DNA of 12,917 nt from CAZQYC01 sp043746555 (GTDB lineage Bacteria > Pseudomonadota > Gammaproteobacteria > Steroidobacterales > Steroidobacteraceae), in the NCBI GenBank assembly GCA_043746555.1, contig JAYTQU010000049.1:1-12917 (forward strand). Reading direction: 5' to 3'. The notes beneath the pieces were generated by a model that was not told the origin of the DNA, made no database searches, and saw only the letters and a list, made by a program, of their open reading frames with translations. Positions 1-5,887 of this stretch are shown here, one piece after another (the stretch's first letter is position 1; the number at the start of each line of letters is the position of its first letter). The translations under genes and the position numbers were made by a program.

Positions 1-1
1 T

Positions 2-403
2 CTAAAAACCCGACCCGCAGCAGCGTTGCATGAAGCGCAAGCACAAGTTGCGAAAAACTGGCTGCCCACCACTCACTCCTATTCCGTCGGTGCCGATGAA
101 AACCTGTCGGCTGTTCGCGCAAATTCCGCGTTAGCGGGCACGAACATACCGGGAGGCCTTGGCGATATACCGATCGCCGTCATCACTCACGGCATTCCTT
201 TTCCCATGTCCAGCGTTACATCCGAGAGCAAATGGCGCGCAGCTCAAGAACAGCTAGCAGCGTTATCGACAAATAGCACCCTAGTCGTCGCGACTAAGAG
301 CGGTCACTTGGTCCCGCTTGAAGAACCGGAGCTGGTGATCGATGCGATCCGTAAGGTTGTGATCGCAGCACGCAGCAACGAGAAGTTAAGCGCGATCGCG
401 TAA
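2..403 (+). CDS. alpha/beta-hydrolase fold protein, C-terminal part (cut by window edge)
   Basis: The reading frame is open from base 2 and continues past the left edge. The TTG at base 26 is an internal Leu codon, not a likely start, because residues upstream of it remain in frame. About 133 residues are visible. The stretch around the residues ATKSGHLVPLEEPELV matches the last strand and helix of alpha/beta hydrolases, where the His in SGH is the catalytic histidine and the Pro-Glu-rich turn after it leads into the final helix (VIDAIRKVV). The nucleophile and most of the fold lie outside the window, so the substrate cannot be inferred. The gene ends with TAA three bases before a convergent queD remnant. 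The fold assignment is fairly confident; any specific activity is not. Confidence 0.72.
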   Translation, partial: LKTRPAAALHEAQAQVAKNWLPTTHSYSVGADENLSAVRANSALAGTNIPGGLGDIPIAVITHGIPFPMSSVTSESKWRAAQEQLAALSTNSTLVVATKSGHLVPLEEPELVIDAIRKVVIAARSNEKLSAIA

Positions 404-406
404 CAC

Positions 407-520
407 TCAATTCCCTTCGTAACTACACCTGCTCGTACACGCTTCACGAATCACGACTTTCCTTATCAACGGAACCGGCGTTTCATTAGGTTGCATATAA
501 CCGCGCTACACAGCGGCAAT
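407..520 (-). pseudogene. degraded second copy of the queD 3' end
   Basis: Read on the minus strand, the bases ending at the TGA at 407-409 encode VPLIRKVVIREACTSRCSY followed by EGN and stop. The intact QueD at 1568-1930 ends with VPLLSRVTIHETCTSGCSY, EGG and stop; 14 of these 22 positions agree. At DNA level, 411-483 aligned to 1572-1644 is identical at roughly two thirds of positions, including a 14-base exact match (414-427 with 1575-1588). Upstream the similarity fades through a small indel near 490 and an in-frame TAG. Weaker QueD-like traces may continue in another frame to about 750, so the original copy may have covered 407 to about 770; I annotate only the part I trust. No intact reading frame remains. 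This is either a paralogue relic or a tail duplicated when DNA inserted beside queD. Confidence 0.68.
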
Positions 521-751
521 CCTAACTTCAGGGCAGTATTTCTGAATCAGGCCAAACTCTCGCGTTGCTAGGATACGACCGATACGGCAAATTACCGTAC
601 CCAATTCGAGGTGCAATTTGACAACCGCAATAGCCCGCTTCGACCTGAAGATGGACGCGAACGACTAGCAGATTGTCGCGCGCGCCGCGGCCATCATGGG
701 TACAACGATGGCTGGATTTGTGCGCGCGGCACGATAAAAAGTGCGCCGTGC

Positions 752-1090
752 TTAAGGAGCAATTAGGATTGCGCCGGCGTCGATGATTTTTCGGAATGAC
801 TCCGATGTTGTCGCCCAATCGACAATATCGACTTTGAAGGGCAAATCGGATTCGTCAAAGTCATCGCGCATAGCAGCTAACACGGTCGATGACAGCGGTA
901 CTTCACCCATCACTACCAGATCGAGATCGGAGAATCTTTTTGCGGTATGCGTCGCGCGTGAGCCGAACACACGCACCACACAGTCCGCAACATGTCGTTC
1001 AAGTATCGCAAGTACCCGTTGCAAGTCGTCGGCCGCGATGTCAATGCGCGCCGCGATCGATGACGCAACGATTGGACTAACTCTCGACAC
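752..1090 (-). CDS. MNT-family nucleotidyltransferase antitoxin of a HEPN/MNT pair
   Basis: This is a small protein of 112 residues with the minimal nucleotidyltransferase fold. The signature G43-S44, ten residues, then D55-L-D57 fits the GSx10DxD metal-binding motif exactly, and a further acidic site lies in KVDIVD (D88, D91). In characterised HEPN/MNT systems the MNT protein neutralises the HEPN RNase by transferring AMP units to a tyrosine next to the HEPN active site. The start is a GTG at 1090, inside the end of the upstream HEPN gene (14-base overlap), so the two are probably translationally coupled. No ATG offers an alternative start, and length and motif position fit the family. The 3' end runs into the region of decayed queD sequence. 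Family assignment is confident; the antitoxin role is inferred from the partner gene. Confidence 0.88.
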   Translation of the reverse strand: MSRVSPIVASSIAARIDIAADDLQRVLAILERHVADCVVRVFGSRATHTAKRFSDLDLVVMGEVPLSSTVLAAMRDDFDESDLPFKVDIVDWATTSESFRKIIDAGAILIAP

Positions 1091-1502
1091 GATTGCGACG
1101 CTCTAGCTCGATAAGCAAGAATCGAACATCGACGACAAACTCATTGAGCACGCTCACCACTTCCTCTGCGCGTTTCTTGTTGTAGGTGTGGCTCGTCATA
1201 TTCCGCTTATCGCGATAGTTCTTAAACCGAGCGATGTCGGCAAGCAACCCTGCCTCCGCACCACTGCGCACCAACTGCATGAAGGACATTTGATCGACAT
1301 CGGTAGCAGCGGCAGCCATTTGCTGCAACTGGCGCTTAAGCATCTTGTAAGCAACTTCGTACGTAAACTCGAAGGCCTGTATGCAAGCGGCACGAAACTG
1401 ATCGCGTAGATCGGCGTCCTTGGCCAAGTCCGAACCAAGATAGCCAAGGCTTTTTTCCAATGCGGACAACGCATCGCGTAATGCTGAAAGGTCAAGCTTC
1501 AT
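1077..1502 (-). CDS. HEPN-domain toxin (HI0074-like, nucleotidyltransferase-partner family)
   Basis: This all-helical protein of 141 residues belongs to the HI0074-like family once called nucleotidyltransferase substrate-binding proteins. Residues 100-107 read RNMTSHTY, matching the Rx4HxY motif: R100 and H105 are the expected RNase residues and Y107 is the tyrosine AMPylated by the partner MNT enzyme in studied pairs. Both halves of the chemistry thus look intact. The gene precedes and overlaps the MNT gene, giving the usual toxin-first order. Start ATG at 1502 has an AGGG ribosome-binding site seven bases upstream. The gene begins 65 bases after the queD stop and may use its own promoter, since a 13-base inverted repeat lies in that gap. 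Expected activity is RNA cleavage that stops growth when not modified; the RNA target is unknown. Confidence 0.88.
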   Translation of the reverse strand: MKLDLSALRDALSALEKSLGYLGSDLAKDADLRDQFRAACIQAFEFTYEVAYKMLKRQLQQMAAAATDVDQMSFMQLVRSGAEAGLLADIARFKNYRDKRNMTSHTYNKKRAEEVVSVLNEFVVDVRFLLIELERRNRVES

Positions 1503-1521
1503 GGTTGCACCCTAGCTTTCC

Positions 1522-1534
1522 CAATGCGGCATTG
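1522..1534. promoter_or_regulatory. inverted repeat upstream of HEPN/MNT operon, possible operator
   Basis: CAATGC-G-GCATTG is a perfect 6-base inverted repeat around one central base, centred about 26 bases upstream of the HEPN start codon. On the minus strand a weak promoter can be proposed around it: TTGCAA, a 17-base spacer, then TAGGGT, which is a poor -10 box. Such a position would suit autorepression by the toxin-antitoxin complex, common in such loci. This is inference from position and symmetry only; a 6-base arm can occur by chance. Confidence 0.3.
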
Positions 1535-1567
1535 CAAGCAATTAGACCACTTTCCCGGGACTCGCGA

Positions 1568-1930
1568 TCAACCTCCTTCGTAACTACAGCCACTCGTACA
1601 CGTCTCGTGAATCGTCACACGACTGAGCAACGGCACTCGCGCTTTCATTTCATTCCAAATCCAGCGCGCTAGATTTTCCGACGTGGGATTTTCCAAACCG
1701 GGAATGTCGTTCAAGTAGCAATGATCCAAGCGATCGGCGATCGGTTGGAACGCTACTTTAAGATCGGCGAAGTCCATCACCCATCCTGTATGAGGATCGA
1801 CATCGCCGCTAACATGCAATTCGATGCGAAACGAATGACCGTGTAGGCGCGCGCATTTGTGGCCAGCGGGAACATTTGGCAAGCGGTGCGCGGCTTCGAT
1901 GGCGAAAGCGCGAAAGATAGTGGTCGTCAT
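1568..1930 (-). CDS. queD: 6-carboxy-5,6,7,8-tetrahydropterin synthase QueD
   Basis: QueD converts dihydroneopterin triphosphate to 6-carboxytetrahydropterin, the second step towards preQ0 and queuosine in tRNA. The protein of 120 residues matches the family length. Zinc ligands are H15 (AAHR) and H30/H32 (LHGH); the catalytic Cys is C26 in HKCARLHGH, with H70 (RLDH) and E109 (HETCTSG) completing the active site. The conserved NDIPGLENPTSENLA segment spans residues 74-88. Start ATG at 1930 gives the usual short N-terminus before the AAHRLP motif; no strong ribosome-binding site is visible. The gene is divergent from the helicase gene across 71 bases and lies upstream of the HEPN/MNT pair in the same direction. 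No other queuosine genes are in the window. Confidence 0.96.
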   Translation of the reverse strand: MTTTIFRAFAIEAAHRLPNVPAGHKCARLHGHSFRIELHVSGDVDPHTGWVMDFADLKVAFQPIADRLDHCYLNDIPGLENPTSENLARWIWNEMKARVPLLSRVTIHETCTSGCSYEGG

Positions 1931-1957
1931 CGAGGTATTCTAGCAGCGTTAGCCCGC

Positions 1958-1963
1958 TATACT
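1958..1963 (+). promoter_or_regulatory. possible -10 box for the PIF1-like helicase gene
   Basis: TATACT lies 38 bases upstream of the helicase ATG, in the 71-base gap between divergent queD and the helicase gene. It is a close -10 match, but I see no convincing -35 hexamer at the proper distance (16-18 bases upstream is TATTC-like sequence). It may be a weak or activated promoter, or chance. Confidence 0.3.
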
Positions 1964-2001
1964 TTGCCGACACCTTATTTTCATCAACGGAATTTCATCG
2001 G

Positions 2002-4314
2002 ATGGATTCTCTAACGGGCTTCGAACTCACAGCCGCTGCCGAGCTTGCGATGCGCTTCATCGCGAGCACGGACCGACATGTGTTCTTGACCGGCCGCGCA
2101 GGCACGGGCAAGACGGCGTTTCTTCGTTACTTAATCGATAGCACATCGAAACGCTTCGTTGTGCTCGCGCCTACCGGCATCGCCGCGCTTAACGCCAAGG
2201 GCGTCACGTTACATTCGCAGTTCCAGTTGCCTTTCGGTTCGTTCATTCCCGAACCGCGCACGCCCACGACATTCGGCGCGGACAGCGAATCGTCCGGGCA
2301 CTTCTGGGATCGCGAACGCCTTGCGCGCACGCAACCGCTAACGGGTCTGCGCCGCGAAGTGTTGCGCGATGCCGAGCTACTCATCATCGACGAAGTCAGC
2401 ATGCTGCGCGCCGACGTGCTGGATGCCGTGGACTTTCGTATGCGCGGCGCAAAACGCAGATTCGATATCGCGTTTGGCGGCGCGCAAGTGTTGCTGATTG
2501 GCGATCTGCTGCAACTTCCGCCGGTCGTCAAAGACAACGAATGGCGAGTACTTAGTCGCTACTACTCAAGCCAACATTTTTTCGCCGCGCATGCGCTACG
2601 AGAACGCGCCGATGGAACCGCCGCATTCGTACAGATCGAGCTCGACAAAGTGTTTCGCCAACAAGATTCGCGCTTCGTTGCGATCTTGAATCACTTTCGC
2701 GATAACACCGTCACCGCCCAAGATGTGCTGGCGCTAAATAGACACTATCGTCCGACACACGACACGCCGGACGAAGGCGTCATCACACTGGTGACGCACA
2801 ACAATCAAGCCGAGTCGATTAACACACAGGCGCTCGCGCAGTTGCGCGGTCCCGGCAAAACGTTCGCCGCGAAAGTCGACGGCGAATTTCCGCAAAGCAT
2901 GTATCCCGTCCCGGCGACATTGGATCTGCGAGTCGGCGCACAGGTGATGTTCACTCGCAACGATCCGGAGAGAACTTACGTAAACGGTCAGTTGGCGCGA
3001 GTAATAAGAATTCACGACGGCAGTATTGACGTAACGACGATCGAAAACAAAACAACCATGACCATCGGGCCTGTCAGCTGGGAAAACAAGCGTTATACGG
3101 TCAATGCCGACACTCAAGAATTGGGCGAAGAGGTCCTGGGAATTTTTCAACACTATCCGATTAAACTCGCCTGGGCGGTCACGATTCACAAAGCGCAAGG
3201 ACTCACTTTCGACAAAGCCATCATCGACGTCGGCCGCGCATTTGCGCCGGGACAAGTGTATGTCGCACTGTCCCGCTTGCGCAGCTTGAAAGGTCTCACG
3301 CTGCGCACGCCCATCGATGCGAACGTCGTGCGCGCTGACAGGTCCGTAATCGCGTTCAACACGAATAAGACCGATCCGGCTCAACTTCCCATGTTGTTGA
3401 CCCAGTATCAGCGCGAACACTTGCGCGATCGACTCGACAACGCTTTCTCGTTTGCGCAACTCCTCAACAGCGCCGATCGCCTACAGAGCAAGCATGCGCA
3501 AGCCGACGTGAGCGATACGCCGGCGCGTCAAGCGATGCTGACTGTCGTCCAGAATATAAAATCGGTGCTCGGTGCCGAAATAGAGACGAGCGCCAAGTAT
3601 CGAAGTCAATTGCAACGACTCACAAAGCAGGGCGACATCGACAGCCTGCTCGATCGTATCGGTAAAGGCAGCGAGTACTACACTCAGCTACTCAAGCCGC
3701 TGATGGTCGGTGTACTAGGGCAGATCGGATCAAGTAGCAAACGCAAACGCACGGAAGGCCTGCGCGACGACTTAAGCGAATTCGATCACGCTCTGGCAAG
3801 CAAGGTCTTCGACATCGCCACCGTCGCGCACATGGCTCGATGCATACTAAATGGCGTCGCTGTCACTCAAGACGTGCAAACGGCAATTAGATTGCGCGAA
3901 TTTCGGCAATCGACCATTGCCGCGGCAACGGCTTTGCCGAAATCATCCGCGGCGAAGAGGCCACGTAAAAAAGACAGAACTGATAACGACGTCAGCGACA
4001 CGCAAGCGTTAACGTACGCGTTGCACAAACAAAAGCTTTCGATTGCATCGATAGCCGAGCAACGCGGGCTAAAGGTCACCACCATCGAAAAACACTTGTC
4101 CGACGGTATCGCGAGTGGCGCGATCGATATTGAAAGCGTGATACCGCCGAATACCTTGGCCGAGGTCGCTGCACATCTTCGCGCAATACCGGATCGCTCG
4201 CTCACGGAAAGCTTCGACCATTTTCGTGGTGCGCATTCTTATGGACAACTACGGATGGTGCGGACATGGCTTAATCGACAACAAAATGGCGAGCAGCCGG
4301 TCGAGCGAGATTGA
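2002..4314 (+). CDS. PIF1-like SF1B DNA helicase with C-terminal helix-turn-helix domain
   Basis: A protein of 770 residues with a full set of PIF1/RecD-type helicase motifs: Walker A GRAGTGKT (31-38), motif Ia APTGIAA (56-62), Walker B IIDEVSML (128-135), motif III GDLLQLPPV (167-175), and the C-terminal motifs TIHKAQGLTFD (about 394-404) and QVYVALSR (about 419-426). These enzymes move 5'-3' on single-stranded DNA and resolve structures such as G-quadruplexes and R-loops. About 240 residues after the helicase core are linker-like and charged (including KRPRKK near 654), then a helix-turn-helix segment (about 667-735: LSIASIAEQRGLKVTTIEKH) like those ending some RecQ and PIF1 helicases. The first ATG is used; the ribosome-binding site is weak. 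The gene is divergent from queD, and a 124-base gap separates it from the SDR gene, so it is probably monocistronic. Confidence 0.92.
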   Translation: MDSLTGFELTAAAELAMRFIASTDRHVFLTGRAGTGKTAFLRYLIDSTSKRFVVLAPTGIAALNAKGVTLHSQFQLPFGSFIPEPRTPTTFGADSESSGHFWDRERLARTQPLTGLRREVLRDAELLIIDEVSMLRADVLDAVDFRMRGAKRRFDIAFGGAQVLLIGDLLQLPPVVKDNEWRVLSRYYSSQHFFAAHALRERADGTAAFVQIELDKVFRQQDSRFVAILNHFRDNTVTAQDVLALNRHYRPTHDTPDEGVITLVTHNNQAESINTQALAQLRGPGKTFAAKVDGEFPQSMYPVPATLDLRVGAQVMFTRNDPERTYVNGQLARVIRIHDGSIDVTTIENKTTMTIGPVSWENKRYTVNADTQELGEEVLGIFQHYPIKLAWAVTIHKAQGLTFDKAIIDVGRAFAPGQVYVALSRLRSLKGLTLRTPIDANVVRADRSVIAFNTNKTDPAQLPMLLTQYQREHLRDRLDNAFSFAQLLNSADRLQSKHAQADVSDTPARQAMLTVVQNIKSVLGAEIETSAKYRSQLQRLTKQGDIDSLLDRIGKGSEYYTQLLKPLMVGVLGQIGSSSKRKRTEGLRDDLSEFDHALASKVFDIATVAHMARCILNGVAVTQDVQTAIRLREFRQSTIAAATALPKSSAAKRPRKKDRTDNDVSDTQALTYALHKQKLSIASIAEQRGLKVTTIEKHLSDGIASGAIDIESVIPPNTLAEVAAHLRAIPDRSLTESFDHFRGAHSYGQLRMVRTWLNRQQNGEQPVERD

Positions 4315-4427
4315 TTTCGTCCAACGAACCCCCGACAAGAACTCAAAAAAGCTTTGGGACCGAGATTCACGAAAGCTCAACAAAGTGTCATGATGCGACT
4401 CAACCGACTCACACAAGCAACTCATCA

Positions 4428-4433
4428 AGAGGA
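4428..4433 (+). promoter_or_regulatory. ribosome-binding site of the SDR gene
   Basis: AGAGGA ends five bases before the ATG at 4439 and is the clearest Shine-Dalgarno sequence in this part of the window. It supports that start. The rest of the 124-base gap after the helicase gene (4315-4438) shows no convincing terminator hairpin or promoter to my eye. Confidence 0.6.
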
Positions 4434-4438
4434 TCGCA

Positions 4439-5230
4439 ATGAAAGACCTATTCACACTCAAAAACCGCGTCGCATTGGTGACCGGCGGTTCGCGCGGCAT
4501 CGGCAAAATGATTGCCGAAGGATTCATTGCCCAGGGCGCAAAGGTTTATATCACCGCACGTAAAGCCGAAGCCTGCGATAAGACGGCGAAGGAATTATCA
4601 AGCGGCGGCGGTCAGTGCATTTCGTTGCCGGCGGATATTTCGACGGTCGAAGGCGCGAAGGCTTTGGCGAAAGAAATCATGCAACGCGAGCCTAAGCTCG
4701 ACATCTTGGTGAACAACGCGGGCGCTGCGTGGCTGGCGCCGTTCGATGAATTTCCGGAAAAAGGTTGGGACAAGGTGCTCGACCTCAACACCAAAACGCC
4801 TTTTTTTCTCACGCAGGCATTGGTGCCCGCATTACGCGCGTCGGCAACGAAGGACAAACCTGCGAAGGTGATCAACATTGCGTCGATCGACGGCATTTAT
4901 CTCACGCCGCAAGAGACGTATTCGTACGTCGCCAGCAAAGCCGGATTGATTCAACTCACGCGCTTGATGGCGTCGCGTTTGATTCAAGACAATATTGTCG
5001 TCACTGCGATCGCTCCCGGACCATTTCCATCCGACATGAATATCAATGCACGCGATCACGCCGATGAAGCCGCTGCGCGAACGCCTGCGAAACGGATCGG
5101 CACGAAGGAAGACATGGCGGGCGCCGCGATCTTTCTCGCTTCGCGCGCCGGCGATTTCGTTGTCGGCTCGACCGTTACGGTGGACGGCGGCATTGCTTTC
5201 GCAAAATCGACCCTAAGCGCAGCGGACTAG
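4439..5230 (+). CDS. short-chain dehydrogenase/reductase (classical SDR, RhlG/FabG-like)
   Basis: This NAD(P)-dependent oxidoreductase of 263 residues is a typical classical SDR. It shows the cofactor loop TGGSRGIG (15-22), the NNAG motif (92-95), and the catalytic tetrad N117, S149, Y163 and K167 (YVASK). The C-terminal GSTVTVDGG segment is the usual SDR ending. A basic residue after the glycine loop (R19) and ARK at 40-42 suggest NADPH preference. Overall it resembles the RhlG-type 3-oxoacyl reductase branch, but SDR substrates cannot be read from motifs, so I give no symbol. The start has a good ribosome-binding site. Twenty-six bases downstream begins a broken HSL-type esterase gene in the same direction, so the SDR probably once shared an operon with a lipid-ester hydrolase. 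The SDR itself is intact. Confidence 0.93.
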   Translation: MKDLFTLKNRVALVTGGSRGIGKMIAEGFIAQGAKVYITARKAEACDKTAKELSSGGGQCISLPADISTVEGAKALAKEIMQREPKLDILVNNAGAAWLAPFDEFPEKGWDKVLDLNTKTPFFLTQALVPALRASATKDKPAKVINIASIDGIYLTPQETYSYVASKAGLIQLTRLMASRLIQDNIVVTAIAPGPFPSDMNINARDHADEAAARTPAKRIGTKEDMAGAAIFLASRAGDFVVGSTVTVDGGIAFAKSTLSAAD

Positions 5231-5256
5231 TGACAATGAGCGCCGCGGAGTAGAGC

Positions 5257-5887
5257 ATGGCAAGTTGGCAAGCGCATCTCGTCGCACAACTTTGCAAGTG
5301 GACCGTCAAAGGTCCATTGGTGCGTTCGCCAACTCCTGAGACGATTCGCAAGATATTTAATGCTTCTCGTCCAAAAGTGCCGCGAGGATGCAACGCGAAG
5401 CAGGAACTAATCAACGGCGTGAGTGGCGAATGGATGAGTGCGGATACGGTTTCGCAAATTGGAACGATGCTGTATTTGCACGGCGGCAGCCGGCGATTGC
5501 ATTGCTCTCGCCCGTGACCGACTTTGCTTGGACGGGTGCATCGATTGTAAACAACAGCGACGCTGCGCCATGTTGCCGAAAGAGATTCTTCCCATCGGCG
5601 CAAAACTCTTTCTAGGCGATCACGATCCACGCGACCCGCTTGCATCTCCTTACTACGCCGATCTGCACGGCCTGCCGCCGATCATATTACAGGCGAGCGA
5701 ACAGGAACTTTGGTTGGATGATTCGCGGCGCGTTGCCGAGCGCGCAAAGCAAGCGGGCATCGACGTTGAAATCAACACGTGGCCCATCGTGCCGCATATT
5801 TGGCGGATATTGCATCCGTGGATTCCGGAGGGACGCGAGTCGCTCACGCTCGTGAATGATTTTCTGCGCAAGCGCCTTGGCGCCTAG
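5257..5887 (+). pseudogene. HSL-type lipase/esterase gene broken by internal deletion and frameshift
   Basis: Three pieces of one hormone-sensitive-lipase-family gene lie in order in three frames. Piece 1 (5257 to about 5487) has ATG with GGAG six bases upstream and ends at MLYLHGG, the start of the HGGG oxyanion motif. Piece 2 (about 5487-5569) reads QPAIALLSPVTDFAWTGAS and on to NNSDAAP, the family's LLSPxTD segment. Piece 3 (from 5570) reads MLPKEILPIGAKLFLGDHDP through the helix containing LDDSRRVAERA and the catalytic-His region WPIVPHIW, ending at TAG 5885-5887. About 90 residues expected between HGG and LLSP, including the GDSAG nucleophile elbow, are missing, and one base has been lost near 5569. 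The usual acidic residue before LLDDS is also altered (SEQELWLDDS). No active enzyme is possible. The stop overlaps that of acvB within a shared CTAG. Confidence 0.87.

Noticed and set aside
391..400. CGCGATCGCG palindrome at the end of the left hydrolase gene
   Set aside because: GATCG-rich words are frequent throughout the window and this one lies within codons; there is no sign of a regulatory site.
528..818. 96-codon minus-strand frame as a new small gene
   Set aside because: It overlaps the end of the MNT gene, lacks a good start, and is better explained as decayed queD-related sequence or noise.
2734..3459. 241-codon open frame on the minus strand inside the helicase gene
   Set aside because: It lies fully antisense to conserved helicase motifs and its product resembles no family; it is a by-product of codon bias.
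4315..4438. terminator or small RNA in the helicase-SDR gap
   Set aside because: I could find only short A-runs and an AAAGCTTT palindrome, with no stem-loop followed by a T-run.
5438..5887. 149-codon frame read as an independent small hydrolase
   Set aside because: Its first 40 or so residues are out-of-frame lipase DNA and the rest is only the C-terminal third of an HSL enzyme without a nucleophile; it is part of the pseudogene.
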